Source: Nocardia carnea (GTDB lineage Bacteria; Actinomycetota; Actinomycetes; Mycobacteriales; Mycobacteriaceae). Taken from it: 63,359 nt of DNA. Both the position numbers and the translations under genes were made by a program. The notes beneath the pieces are model-generated. The model saw only the letters and a list, made by a program, of their open reading frames with translations, had not been told where the DNA came from and ran no database searches. How positions within the stretch are numbered: position 1 is the stretch's first letter; each line of letters begins with the position of its first letter. Positions 26,427 through 35,599 of the stretch are shown piece after piece. The stretch lies in the NCBI RefSeq assembly GCF_029869215.1, contig NZ_JARWPM010000114.1, positions 1 through 63,359 on the forward strand, in the 5' to 3' direction.

Positions 26427-27478
26427 GCACACCCCTGACCACCCAACTGGATCGGATCGCGGCGCGCTGCGCCGCCAAACCGGCAGTGTCGGCATTCAGC
26501 GCCGCCATCGAACAGCCGTCCACCGGATTCACCTGGGGATACGGCAATCTCGATCAGCCCTATTTCATCGCCAGCATCACCAAGCTCTACACCGTCGCAA
26601 TCCTCATGCAACTCCGCGACGAAGGAACCTTGACCCTCGACACCCGCGCCGCAGACGTTCTCGGCGCCGACACCATGCGTGGACTCGTCGTGCACGACGG
26701 ACACGATTACGGTTCAGCGATCACGGTCCGCGAACTGCTGACCCAAACCTCCGGAATACCGGACTATTACGAGCAGAAGCGCCCCGACGGCACCACGTTG
26801 GCCCACGAAATGCTCCACACCGACGTCGTCCGGACCTTCGAGGACTACCTCGAGACGGCCAGGAGCATGCCGAGCCGATTCGCCCCCTCGACACCGGGCC
26901 GCGCCCAATATTGCGACACCAACTATCAACTACTCGGGCGGATCATCGAGATCGCCACTGCCGGAAGCTTCGACGACGCACTGCGCCGCCGCATCCTCGA
27001 ACCTCTCCACCTCCAGCACACCTGGCTGTTCACCCCGCAAACCCTGGACCGCTACGCCGAGGTCGCCCAGCTCCGGCACGGTCGCATTCCGCTGCATATC
27101 CCGAACACAATTGCCTCGTTCCCACCCGACGGCGCGGTGGTATCCACAGCCGCCGACCAAGTACGTTTCCTGCGCGCATTCCTCGCCGGCGAACTGTTCC
27201 CCTCCCGATACATCGCCGAGATGACAGCCCGGTGGCATTCGGTATTCTCACCGCTGATTCCCATCCACTACGGCATCGGCATAATGCGCTACCGGCAACC
27301 TCGATGGCAGAATCCGTTCACCCCGGCCCCACCCATGATCGGCCATTCCGGCGCCTTCGGCACGGTCCTCTACCATGTCCCCGACCACGACCTCTATCTC
27401 GCCGCCACAGTCAACCAGATGCGCTCGGTCAGCCTCCCCCATATCCTCCTGCTGCGCCTCGTCTCCCGATTCCGTTGA
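26423..27478 (+). CDS. Serine hydrolase of the beta-lactamase/class C-like family
   Basis: 351 aa, no signal peptide, so cytoplasmic. Beta-lactamase-superfamily motifs: SITK (Ser51-Lys54), a YxN-like YCDTNYQLLG in which the Asn position is Asp, and HSG in IGHSGAFGTVLY. LTQTSGIPDYYE is also typical. Esterase, peptidase or D-amino-acid amidase activity is more likely than antibiotic hydrolysis. It is the second gene of the padR operon and presumably its effector. Confidence 0.87.
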   Translation: MSTPLTTQLDRIAARCAAKPAVSAFSAAIEQPSTGFTWGYGNLDQPYFIASITKLYTVAILMQLRDEGTLTLDTRAADVLGADTMRGLVVHDGHDYGSAITVRELLTQTSGIPDYYEQKRPDGTTLAHEMLHTDVVRTFEDYLETARSMPSRFAPSTPGRAQYCDTNYQLLGRIIEIATAGSFDDALRRRILEPLHLQHTWLFTPQTLDRYAEVAQLRHGRIPLHIPNTIASFPPDGAVVSTAADQVRFLRAFLAGELFPSRYIAEMTARWHSVFSPLIPIHYGIGIMRYRQPRWQNPFTPAPPMIGHSGAFGTVLYHVPDHDLYLAATVNQMRSVSLPHILLLRLVSRFR

Positions 27479-27569
27479 GGGTCGGTCGCTCGAGGGTCCG
27501 CCCGTCCCCTGGATGAACAACTTGCGGAAATCGATTGAGCATCGCAACGGCGCAGCCCTAGCGTGCCCC

Positions 27570-28223
27570 ATGGAACTCGACTACGACCGTGTCAGCGATC
27601 TCGACCACACCAACCCGACACAGCGTCACGGTGCCCTGGTGACTCATCCGGCACAGCCGTGGACCTCCACCGTGCACGCGTTCCTGCGGCACCTGGAGGC
27701 GGAGGGCTTCGATGCGGCGCCGCGCGTAGCCGGCTCGGGATTCGACGCAGCCGGCGATGAGACACTGACCTGGCTCGAAGGGACGATCTGCCCGGTCGAC
27801 CCGATCGACGAAGTCGCGGCCACCGCCTTCTACTGCGCACAATTGTTCGACGACGATGTCGCCGAACAGATCGGACTTCCCGACGCCGCTATCCGTGCGC
27901 AGTGGTTCGCGGCCTTTCTCGACGGTTATGGGCTGCCGCGCCGGCAGCGCGCCGATCTGGTCGACCGGATCCTGCGCTTCGTGATCAAAGACAACGGCTG
28001 GTATGCGCGCGTCCAAGGCTTCACCCAGCAACACACCCACACCGAGGCATTGTGGACTCCGGCCTGGCAGTCTCGCGCGGCCCTGTGGACCCTGGAACAC
28101 CGAGATATCCTCACCACACAGCTACCCGTTGAGCCATGCGATGCCCCGGAACAGCATCGGGCTAATTCCTCGCTGGCGGAAACGACACTTGCACACCCGG
28201 CTGATCGAACCCGGCAGCCGTGA
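27570..28223 (+). CDS. Aminoglycoside-phosphotransferase-like protein without the catalytic core
   Basis: 217 aa. The start resembles the APH/choline-kinase group common in actinomycetes (VHAFLRHLEAEGFDAAPRVAGSGFDAAGDETLTWLEG), and AATAFYCAQLFDDDV..FAAFLDGYGLPRRQRADLVDRI matches its C-terminal half. The middle, which should hold HGDxxxxN and the IDWD metal motif, is absent: TICPVDPIDEV runs straight into the C-terminal part. The frame is kept. The protein is probably not an active kinase; it could be a decayed gene or a binding protein. ATG 27570 is chosen because homology starts soon after; there is no clear ribosome site. Confidence 0.6.
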   Translation: MELDYDRVSDLDHTNPTQRHGALVTHPAQPWTSTVHAFLRHLEAEGFDAAPRVAGSGFDAAGDETLTWLEGTICPVDPIDEVAATAFYCAQLFDDDVAEQIGLPDAAIRAQWFAAFLDGYGLPRRQRADLVDRILRFVIKDNGWYARVQGFTQQHTHTEALWTPAWQSRAALWTLEHRDILTTQLPVEPCDAPEQHRANSSLAETTLAHPADRTRQP

Positions 28224-28451
28224 GCGGTCGACGATGACCGCGTACGACCGGGCGGCTCGGCCCGGGGCTCCGGCCATGATGACTCGGCCCGTTCCTTGCA
28301 GGAGGCGGCGCCGCGGACAAAGGTCTCCGAGCAGTGACCCTCGCCACGGCCGAAATCCATTTTTCCCAAGCATATTCGCGACCGCCAGCGCATCGATCAA
28401 CGCTCTAAAGTGTTCGGCAGCCGGACGTCAGGCAGGAAGAGACGGAGCCCT

Positions 28452-29132
28452 ATGACCACGCAGCAGTTCCCGCCCGAGGTTCCTGCAAGGCCGCCACGCG
28501 GGCCGGAAAGGCCGTGGTACTCGAAACCTGAATTCTGGGTCGGTGTGGTCGTGGTGCCGCTGATCATCGCGTTGATCAGCCTCGGGGCACCGTTCCTGCT
28601 GGGAAAACTCGTCGGTGACGATGCACCCTCCACAGTTGCACCCCCAACTCCCGGCCCATCGGTTCCGGTAAGTTCTCCGGCTGTCAGCACAACGATGACC
28701 GCTCCAGACGACCCACGTTGGCAGCGTGTGTACTCGCAGCGATCGATCGACATCGAGGAATCGCTCGACGCCTGCCGCGGCTACACCATCCGCACCATCG
28801 TCATCTGGGACAAGGCCGAACCCACCGTCCATACGGGGAGTCATCAAACCCCGGACTTTTCGTTTGGGCGCCGCTGCGATGGAGATCGCTATCCTTTCGT
28901 GAGCGGAACTATCGGCGTCGGCAGCGTCCTCGAACCGACGCCGCAACTGTGTTTCGAGCAGGCCGGCGGCGAGAACCCGGGGACCGGACACCCATACGTC
29001 CTCCGCGAGGGCGCTACCTTCTGCGGTATCACACTTCATAACAATGTCTTGTGGTTCGAGGTTGTCGAGGTGGACATCGAGGGCGGACCAATGGCACGGA
29101 TCGAAGCGACCCTGTGGACTCGCCGGGCCTGA
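28452..29132 (+). CDS. Single-pass membrane-anchored protein of unknown function
   Basis: 226 aa from ATG 28452 (GGAAGAGACGGAG upstream). A Pro-rich cytoplasmic N-terminus (~1-27) is followed by one membrane helix (FWVGVVVVPLIIALISLGAPFLLG), a Pro/Ser/Thr linker and a soluble exported domain (~85-226) with four cysteines (ACRGY, RRCDG, QLCFE, TFCGI) that could form two disulfides. No family recognised. It is alone, flanked by poorly coding DNA. Confidence 0.65.
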   Translation: MTTQQFPPEVPARPPRGPERPWYSKPEFWVGVVVVPLIIALISLGAPFLLGKLVGDDAPSTVAPPTPGPSVPVSSPAVSTTMTAPDDPRWQRVYSQRSIDIEESLDACRGYTIRTIVIWDKAEPTVHTGSHQTPDFSFGRRCDGDRYPFVSGTIGVGSVLEPTPQLCFEQAGGENPGTGHPYVLREGATFCGITLHNNVLWFEVVEVDIEGGPMARIEATLWTRRA

Positions 29133-29554
29133 ACTACATCGCCAAGGCTTGTAGCAGCAAGTCGTGCACCGGGTCCACCAGACGTCCGCTTCGTGGATGC
29201 CGCGGCGGGACGCATCAGCACTCCGAGCGCGAATGATGATCCGGGCGGCCGGGACCGCCGCCGAGAGGAGCATCAAGTCGGCAGGATACGACGTGATCAC
29301 CCAGGCCACCGGCCGACTGACCAGCCTACGAGATCTATCGGCGCTCTCTTCCGAACTCGGCAGCGATGCCGATGTGGACGGCGACGCGAACGCAGGACGT
29401 CGAGCAATGCGGCGATGGATGAGACCATTCGCCCGGACTGCATGGCCAGCCGTTCGGTGCGAGGCCACACCAGCGTTCCTGTTCCTGCCCCAGGTGCACC
29501 GCTTCCCGAGCCCGAAGGACTACACGAGTCCATCAGGCCTGACAGAATCCACTA
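29133..29554. other. 422 bp without a convincing gene
   Basis: Short open frames exist on both strands but lack start sites, codon bias or recognisable domains. No tRNA, repeat or strong palindrome was seen. GC is slightly lower than in the core regions. Confidence 0.5.
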
Positions 29555-30442
29555 GTGGATACCAGTGTTGAAAGAGTCTTGCGGCAGGCGATTTTCGATC
29601 ATCTCGAGGAGATGGTGCGTGACACCGGGGTCGTCACCCGGGAGCAACTTTCGAAATTCACCGTCGATGGTGAGGTATACCGACTGATCGACCACAGTCG
29701 CGGCATCCGTAATCCGGCTAGCATGCTCGGCACACTGTCGATCCTCTCGGACCCGAAAGGTAAGTATGCGGACGTGGAAGTAGGCGATTCGTTGTTCGCC
29801 TACGCCTATCGCGAGGGCAGTACCGCGGGCGACAACAATAAACTCCGTCGAGCCTACGACCTGCGCCTACCGTTCATCCTGCTCCGAAAGATCGAGCCAG
29901 GACTGTTCGTGCCCATCTTTCCTGTATACGCGGTGGCTGACGACCGAGCAAACAGGCGGTTTCTCATCGCATTGGATGAGACGCTACTGTCCGTCGACGA
30001 CCCGCTCCACCTTCACCCATTGGAGAAGAAATACGCCGCGCGAATCACCAAGCAACGTCTACACCAACCGGAATTCCGCGGGCGCGTTTTACATGCCTAC
30101 CGCGGGCAGTGCACCGTCTGCAACTTGAAGCATGGCCCACTTCTGGATGCAGCACACATCATCTCCGATACGAAACCACACGGGAATGCCGAGGTGAGCA
30201 ATGGACTCAGCCTCTGCAAGATTCACCACGCAGCCTACGATCGCAATTACTTAGGGATATCTGCGGACTACCGCGTCGTCATCAATCGAGATCTCCTCGA
30301 GGAGGAAGACGGACCCATGTTGCGGCACGGCCTACAGGAGATGCACGGACGGGGAATCTCTGTACCACAGCGCCTCGCTGACAGGCCGTCGCGCGAGGGT
30401 CTGGCCGAAAGGTTCGCGGAATTCACCGCATCGTCTCGTTGA
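29555..30442 (+). CDS. HNH endonuclease, probable modification-dependent restriction enzyme
   Basis: 295 aa from GTG 29555. The C-terminal HNH/beta-beta-alpha-metal domain (~170-240) has C186xxC189, LLDAAHI (His201), NGLSLCKIHHAAYDRNYLGI (Asn216, Cys221, His225). The N-terminal half (FAYAYREGSTAGDNNKLRRAYDLRLPFILLRKIEPGLFVPIFPVYAVAD) is the conserved PUA/EVE-like partner of a large HNH family found as solitary genes. Solitary HNH fusions of this sort often cut modified DNA. The local base composition is less GC-rich, in keeping with mobile defence genes. No methylase is nearby. Confidence 0.85.
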   Translation: MDTSVERVLRQAIFDHLEEMVRDTGVVTREQLSKFTVDGEVYRLIDHSRGIRNPASMLGTLSILSDPKGKYADVEVGDSLFAYAYREGSTAGDNNKLRRAYDLRLPFILLRKIEPGLFVPIFPVYAVADDRANRRFLIALDETLLSVDDPLHLHPLEKKYAARITKQRLHQPEFRGRVLHAYRGQCTVCNLKHGPLLDAAHIISDTKPHGNAEVSNGLSLCKIHHAAYDRNYLGISADYRVVINRDLLEEEDGPMLRHGLQEMHGRGISVPQRLADRPSREGLAERFAEFTASSR

Positions 30443-30465
30443 GGCCGTGGCCTGGCCAGCCGCGA

Positions 30466-30614
30466 TCATGCCCACGTCTCACTGGCATAGATGAGCCATA
30501 CCTTACGACTCTCGTCGACGATCACGAAGCGGATCCGCCGCCACTGGTTACTTCGAATTCCCATTGTTCGAGGTCCAGTCCGTTGCGCCGATGAGTCCGC
30601 AGGTCACCGCGCAT
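30466..30614 (-). pseudogene. Remnant of a small toxin-like protein
   Basis: A frame from ATG 30614 (MRGDLRTHRRNGLDLEQWEFEVTSGG) stops early, but in a neighbouring frame RIRFVIVDESRKVWLIYAS continues directly and ends at 30466. The spliced reading resembles a small RelE/HigB-like family of actinobacteria (RRI-F-VDD..RTVWL..A). One indel near 30535-30545 would break it. The assignment rests on a short stretch. Confidence 0.35.
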
Positions 30615-30735
30615 CAGAATTCGATCTGATATTGCCTACAAAGAAGACGCAGCCGCCGGACTGCGGGAATCTTGCGACTACTCGTCGATGACCTGCATAC
30701 CTCCTGGCGGCCAGAAGAATGTAACGACGGCCTGC

Positions 30736-32139
30736 TCACTTCGAATCCGTCCGCAGAACCGGCGGCGGCCTCCACCCTCCGGTCGTGGCGGCTGCCGTGG
30801 GCTGGTACATCCGTAGAACCAGGAAGAATCGGTAGGGCGGGCACGGCAACCAGGTGCTCGAGTCCGTAGGCGGTGTGGTGCTCACTGTGATCACTGTCGG
30901 GCCGCCGAAACGGGCCGGGTGTTCGGGGCCGGCGCCGCTCCCGACCGAATACCGGGCGCCCGGTGCGTCGTAGAGCCGGCCGGTTTCGGCTTCGTAGAGA
31001 GTGATACTCCAGAACGCCTCGGCGGGCGGCGGGTCGGCGAGGTCGATGCGGTAGGCGCGGTCGCCGGCTCCCGTGAGTGGCTCGCCGGTGGCGTCGACGT
31101 AGGTGTTGTAGGAACAATTCTCCTCGACGACGTTCGCGGCGAGCCCGACGAAATTCATTACAGCGCGTGCCAGGAAGTTGTCGCCGTGGGCGCCTTTGTC
31201 GAGGACTTGTGTCCAGCCGGTGCCGATGGGTTCGCCGAGAAGTGGCCGCGATTGTGCCAGCAGTGCCAGCGCGTCGTGAAAGCCCGTTTGCATACCCCGG
31301 CGGCTCGGTTCGTCCAGTTCGCCGGGGTTTCGGTCGGCGGCGCGGAGGCCGAGCGCGCGGAACTGTCTGACGTACGCCGCGTCGCGGAGGGGAGTGCCGT
31401 TGATCTGCAGTGAGGTGTCCAGGGCGCTGAAGAAGGCTTCGGGCGAGGTTTCCACTTGAGCCTGATCCAACACGGGCCATGGTCTGTGGCGGTCGTCTTC
31501 GTGGTGGATGCGGACAGCGTCCTGGAGCCGGTGGACATCGGTGAGGTCTTGGGGCCCGAACACTTGGATACGCATCAGGATCCACATGAGCGGAGTGGCG
31601 ACGCGAAAGAGCGTGCAGCCCGGTGGTACCGAGCCCGACCAGTCGGTTGTGGCGATCAGGAAGCGGTGGTGTCCCGGGTGGGTGCGGGCGCTGATATTGC
31701 TTGCGTTGCTGTAGGCATCGAGGAAGTTCAGGGTGTAGTAGCGGTTGCCGAATTCGGGGAGTTCGAGCAGCGCGGGCCCGTGGGTGAGATCGAGCCAGGC
31801 GTTGGAGTACAAAGTGTCGACGTTGGGCACGCGGAACGCCCGATAGTCCGGGCCGGCCGGCTCTCGGCTGTGGGCGAACTCGTTCAATCTCCAGAGGTCG
31901 TCGGCGCCACTGGGTGCGCACTGGGCACACATGCTCGCGTACTGGTACACGCTGGGCAATCCGTAGACCACCGCCTGCAGGGACAGCATGCGCGTCAGCA
32001 GTTCCCGGGCACCGGGGTCGTTCGGGAGGATATCGGGCCGCGGTGAGGCGGTCAGTTGTTCTGCCGAACCGAGCTCATACGTCCGCAGACCGATTGCCGC
32101 AGAAGATGACGGCTCGTTGTCGTACCGGCCGCTGTGCAT
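30736..32139 (-). CDS. DUF1254/DUF1214-domain protein (paralogue 1)
   Basis: 467 aa. DUF1254 (~60-200: YGLPSVYQYASM, NVDTLYSNAWLDLTHGPALLELPEFGNRYYTLNFLDAYSNASNI) then DUF1214 (~340-460: PPAEAFWSITLYEAETGRLYD, WLPCPPYRFFLVLRMYQP). No signal peptide is obvious. The family is widespread and of unknown biochemistry. ATG 32139 has GAGAAGG 8 bp upstream; GTG 32148 is too close to that site. It diverges from an orphan binding-protein gene; a paralogue lies 2 kb away. Confidence 0.85.
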   Translation of the reverse strand: MHSGRYDNEPSSSAAIGLRTYELGSAEQLTASPRPDILPNDPGARELLTRMLSLQAVVYGLPSVYQYASMCAQCAPSGADDLWRLNEFAHSREPAGPDYRAFRVPNVDTLYSNAWLDLTHGPALLELPEFGNRYYTLNFLDAYSNASNISARTHPGHHRFLIATTDWSGSVPPGCTLFRVATPLMWILMRIQVFGPQDLTDVHRLQDAVRIHHEDDRHRPWPVLDQAQVETSPEAFFSALDTSLQINGTPLRDAAYVRQFRALGLRAADRNPGELDEPSRRGMQTGFHDALALLAQSRPLLGEPIGTGWTQVLDKGAHGDNFLARAVMNFVGLAANVVEENCSYNTYVDATGEPLTGAGDRAYRIDLADPPPAEAFWSITLYEAETGRLYDAPGARYSVGSGAGPEHPARFGGPTVITVSTTPPTDSSTWLPCPPYRFFLVLRMYQPTAAATTGGWRPPPVLRTDSK

Positions 32140-32223
32140 CGGCGCCACCCTTCTCGCTGTCGATCGTCACCGTGCGTCGCATGGACTACGGAACGTGATT
32201 GACACCACTCTGCCATATCTGCT

Positions 32224-32239
32224 GAACTGATGTCAGTTC
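32224..32239. promoter_or_regulatory. Palindrome shared by the DUF1254 region
   Basis: GAACTGATGTCAGTTC is a perfect 7-2-7 inverted repeat ending 19 bp before the binding-protein start, in the divergent intergenic region. TGATGTCAGTTC (32228-32239) recurs with one change at 34163-34174 before the second DUF1254 gene. Confidence 0.55.
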
Positions 32240-32258
32240 GACTTCAGAGAGTGAGACA

Positions 32259-33290
32259 GTGGTGGCGAGATTCAGACGACGGCTGGCAATGATCATCGGC
32301 GCCGCGCTCCTCGCGGCGGGATGCGGTGGTGGTGGCACGACCTCTTCGGTCGAGGGCAGCTGGGAGGATGTGGTTGCCGCGGCGCGCGAGGAGGGGTCGG
32401 TGTTGCTGTATTCGAGCCAGAACCCGGCGATCCTGGAAAGCCTGAAAAAGGCGTGGAACGAGAAGTATCCGGAAATCACCCTGGAATTCGTGCGCGGAAC
32501 GGATGCCGATTTGATCCCGCGTGTGGAAACCGAGAACCGGACCGGCCGCGGCACCGCGGACGTCCACATCGTCACCGATGCCTCGTGGATCGCGACCGCC
32601 GCCGAGTCCGGCAGCTATTCGCAGGCGTTGCGCGGCCCCAATCGTGAACGGCCGGAATATCAACCCGACCGCAGCGTGAAGAATGACCGCTTCTTCCTGG
32701 ATGTGGCCGCCACATTCAGCTTGGGATGGAATACCGATGCGGTGCCCGGCGGGTTCGCCGATCCCCGCGAAATGCTGGATCCAAAATACGCCGGCAAGAT
32801 CGGCGTGGTGAACCCGGCCGGGATCGCCTCCTACATCGATCTCTACGACTACTACCGGGAGAACTTCGGCGACGATTTCGTCGACCGCCTCGCGGCAATG
32901 CAACCACGTATCTATCCCAGCGCCTTGGGGGTTGCGCAGGCTCTGACCTCCGGCGAGGTGGTTGCCTCGCCCACGGTGCAGCCGCTGGTTCAGGAAAAAG
33001 CCAAGGGAGCGCCGGTGGACTGGGTCCTGCCAGAGCCGTCGTGGGGTGTGCCTTTCTACGGACATATCACCGCGACCGCCCCGCATCCGAACGCGGCTCA
33101 GGTCCTCGCGGATTTCATGGTCGGCCCGGAAGCGCAGGCCGCGCAGGCGATCGGCGTAGCCACCGCGCTGCCCGGTATTCCCGGCGCCACCGCCGACGCA
33201 CACGACGTTCGCATACCCGACCCCTCGAAGCTGACCGCGGAATACGTGGACCGCTCCTCGACAGAATGGCAGCAGCTCTTCCAGGGTTGA
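32259..33290 (+). CDS. ABC transporter substrate-binding lipoprotein (ferric/polyamine type)
   Basis: 343 aa. Signal peptide with lipobox LLAAGC (Cys22). The mature part is a type II binding-protein fold of the Fe(III)/spermidine/thiamine group: GSVLLYSSQNPAILESLKKAWNEKYPEITLEFVRGT, LGWNTDAVPGG, WVLPEPSWGVPFYGHITATAPHPNAAQVLADFMVGPEAQ. The ligand is unknown; there are no permease or ATPase genes nearby, so it is an orphan or works with a distant transporter. GTG 32259 preceded by GAGAGTGAG; a second GTG follows. Confidence 0.82.
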   Translation: MVARFRRRLAMIIGAALLAAGCGGGGTTSSVEGSWEDVVAAAREEGSVLLYSSQNPAILESLKKAWNEKYPEITLEFVRGTDADLIPRVETENRTGRGTADVHIVTDASWIATAAESGSYSQALRGPNRERPEYQPDRSVKNDRFFLDVAATFSLGWNTDAVPGGFADPREMLDPKYAGKIGVVNPAGIASYIDLYDYYRENFGDDFVDRLAAMQPRIYPSALGVAQALTSGEVVASPTVQPLVQEKAKGAPVDWVLPEPSWGVPFYGHITATAPHPNAAQVLADFMVGPEAQAAQAIGVATALPGIPGATADAHDVRIPDPSKLTAEYVDRSSTEWQQLFQG

Positions 33291-33314
33291 TGAATGCGGG
33301 GCCGCCGGCCGCGG

Positions 33315-33719
33315 TCAGCCGGCTTCGCCGGTCGGCCACCGTGCGGCCGCGCCACTGCACAACACCAGCAGACAGAGAATTCCGAACAGCGTGACGAGCA
33401 GCGCCGGCACGAGCCCGCGCAGACCGGTCGGCGAACTCGAATACACCACTTCGTGCTCGTTCTCGGCCAACGAGTGACCGGCCGCCCCGCCCGACACACC
33501 GCTCAGCATCGCCAGCAGCGTGGGCGCGGTGGCCGCGAGGAACAGGACGGCGATGAATCCCTGGTCTCCTTCGGCCGCCACCCGGGCAGCCGCCAATTCG
33601 AACACCAACAGCGAACATCCGGTGCGCCGCCACGCCAGGGCGGTCCGTTCCAGTTGCAGCCCTCCGTCGGTGAGCGTGACAGCACCCTGCGACCCGCGCG
33701 GACGGCGCCACCTGATCAC
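33315..33719 (-). CDS. DUF202-family small membrane protein
   Basis: 134 aa, three hydrophobic segments. LQLERTALAWRRTGCSLLVFELAA is the DUF202 start (ERTxLAW.R). ATG overlaps the stop of the upstream gene (4 bp), so the two DUF202 proteins are translationally coupled and may form a heteromeric membrane complex. Function unknown. Confidence 0.8.
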   Translation of the reverse strand: MIRWRRPRGSQGAVTLTDGGLQLERTALAWRRTGCSLLVFELAAARVAAEGDQGFIAVLFLAATAPTLLAMLSGVSGGAAGHSLAENEHEVVYSSSPTGLRGLVPALLVTLFGILCLLVLCSGAAARWPTGEAG

Positions 33720-34102
33720 AGCAGGATCGCCCCCAGCACCAGGCCACTCGCGAGGGCGAGGACCACAGCCAACGGTCCGGCCATACTCGGCGCCGGCAAC
33801 GGTGCACCCTCACGCAAACTCCGTTCGGCCCGAGCCCAACTCACCCAGGCGGCAACCGGTAGCACGATCGAACAGACGATCAGCAGAGTCGAAGCCAGCA
33901 CGCTGGGACCGGAACCTCCACCGACTTCGAAAACCTGCAGTGCCACCCCGGCCGCCAGTAACGCCACCGAGGTGCGTATCCAGGCCAGGTAGGTGCGCTC
34001 GTTCGCCAGACTGAACCGGGCGTCCGGCTCGGTGCCGCGACCGTAGACCCGCAGGGGAAATCGCCGCCGGACCTTGTACCGCGCATCGGCCACCACGGGC
34101 AT
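33716..34102 (-). CDS. YidH-type DUF202 membrane protein
   Basis: 128 aa, three hydrophobic segments. DARFSLANERTYLAWIRTSVALLAAGVAL is the classical YidH/DUF202 signature. First gene of a two-gene operon with the following DUF202 protein. It diverges from the second DUF1254 gene. Function unknown. Confidence 0.85.
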   Translation of the reverse strand: MPVVADARYKVRRRFPLRVYGRGTEPDARFSLANERTYLAWIRTSVALLAAGVALQVFEVGGGSGPSVLASTLLIVCSIVLPVAAWVSWARAERSLREGAPLPAPSMAGPLAVVLALASGLVLGAILL

Positions 34103-34162
34103 CTCCTCTCACCGACCCAGCACGACCGAAGTTTCGGCCCGTTGCTCACCGTCGAGTCTAAT

Positions 34163-34182
34163 TGAAGTCAGTTCACTAGAAT
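34163..34182 (+). promoter_or_regulatory. Second copy of the TGAWGTCAGTTC motif with -10 element
   Basis: TGAAGTCAGTTC (34163-34174) matches 11 of 12 bases of the motif before the orphan binding-protein gene and ends 18 bp before ATG 34193, almost the same distance as there. TAGAAT (34177-34182) is a good -10. Confidence 0.5.
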
Positions 34183-34192
34183 GGGATGGCCT

Positions 34193-35530
34193 ATGAACAG
34201 CCGGAAACTGCACCTTGAACCGGACGTCGTGGCACGACGATCCGCGGACCTGCACATCTGGGGCTATCCCTACGTTTTCGCACAGCGCCTGCGATTTCGC
34301 TTCACGCTGCCACTCACCCCGGATGCTCCGCGGCCGGATACCTCGGCGGGTGCGGCGGTGAACTGTCTCGGCCATCAGCGGAGGCTCTCGGATCCGACGC
34401 TGACGAGCGGCGTCGCCCCAAATGTGGACACGCTCTACTCGCTGGCGTTCCTGGATCTCGCCTGCGGCACCTTCCGGCTCCGGCTCCCCGATTTCGCGGA
34501 CCGGTACTACAGCATCCAGATCGGTGAGGCCGATTCCTCCACTGCCGCGGTTGTCGGACAACGTACGCACGGCCCACAACCGCCGGAGATCATGGTGCAC
34601 CACCGCAGTCGTCCGGTGTCCGAGGCGGATTGCGTCGCTAAGATCGGGTGCCGGTCACGATTTGTGATGGTGGCGATCCGAATACTCGTCGACCCCTGCC
34701 GCAGCAACGATCTACGCGTAGTCCACGAGTTGCAGAATCGCATCGAACTCAGCGGACCGAGCACGCCTGCGGCCGCACCACCTCCTCACCTCGTGGAACG
34801 CCAACGGCAGGACGAAACCCAGGACACCGCCGCGTTCCTGGATTCGCTGAGCGCGGTACTCGCCGATACGGAGCCGGCCGAGGTGCCGGATTGGGTCACG
34901 GACGCAGTCGGCACCGTGCGTATCGCCCTGAATGATCCGGCACTACGACGTTCGGCCGATCTGGGTCTACAGGAAGGACTCCGGGCAATCGAACGACACG
35001 TCGCCCAACTCGGCCGCACAGTGAACGGATGGTCGATCAACGACCGCGGCACCGACTTCGATGGCGACCACCTGCTGCGCGCCGCGGTAGCCCACTCGCA
35101 GATCTACATCAACCCCGCCGAAGAAGCGCTCTACCCGGTATGTGAACGAGACGACCGCGGCAGACCATTGACCGGAACCCACGGCTACACCGTCCGGTTC
35201 GGACGCGGGAACCACCCACCCGTCGACCAGTTCTGGTCACTGACGGTCTACCACGCGGAAGGCCTGCTCTACGACAACGCGATCGACCGCTACGCGATCA
35301 CCGATCGCACCCCTGGACTGCACCTGGGGGTCGACGGCTCCCTCACCATCCACCTGCAAACACAGCGGCCCACGCAGCCGGATGCCAATTGGCTACCGTG
35401 CCCACCGGGTCGTTTCCGGCTGATGCTGCGCCTCTACGGCCCGAGGAATCCGACGTGGGATCCCCCTCCGGTGAGGCAGTTAGGCCGGGCCGAATCCACC
35501 TGTGGTCATAGAAACATCCCGCAGCAGTAG
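34193..35530 (+). CDS. DUF1254/DUF1214-domain protein (paralogue 2)
   Basis: 445 aa. Same architecture as paralogue 1: NVDTLYSLAFLDLACGTFRLRLPDFADRYYSIQIGEADSST, late YINPAEEALYPV, PVDQFWSLTVYHAEGLLYD and WLPCPPGRFRLMLRLYGP. The N-terminus is shorter and lacks a signal peptide. ATG 34193 is chosen from the spacing to the -10 and shared motif; ATG 34181 is in frame. The C-terminal ~20 residues are unconserved. Function unknown; the paired paralogues may be partners. Confidence 0.83.
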   Translation: MNSRKLHLEPDVVARRSADLHIWGYPYVFAQRLRFRFTLPLTPDAPRPDTSAGAAVNCLGHQRRLSDPTLTSGVAPNVDTLYSLAFLDLACGTFRLRLPDFADRYYSIQIGEADSSTAAVVGQRTHGPQPPEIMVHHRSRPVSEADCVAKIGCRSRFVMVAIRILVDPCRSNDLRVVHELQNRIELSGPSTPAAAPPPHLVERQRQDETQDTAAFLDSLSAVLADTEPAEVPDWVTDAVGTVRIALNDPALRRSADLGLQEGLRAIERHVAQLGRTVNGWSINDRGTDFDGDHLLRAAVAHSQIYINPAEEALYPVCERDDRGRPLTGTHGYTVRFGRGNHPPVDQFWSLTVYHAEGLLYDNAIDRYAITDRTPGLHLGVDGSLTIHLQTQRPTQPDANWLPCPPGRFRLMLRLYGPRNPTWDPPPVRQLGRAESTCGHRNIPQQ

Positions 35531-35599
35531 ATTGTCCGAGCGCATCGAAGGCAACTGTGCTCTGTCTGCGTCGGTCGAGTGCGACGGCTTGTTCCGCGA

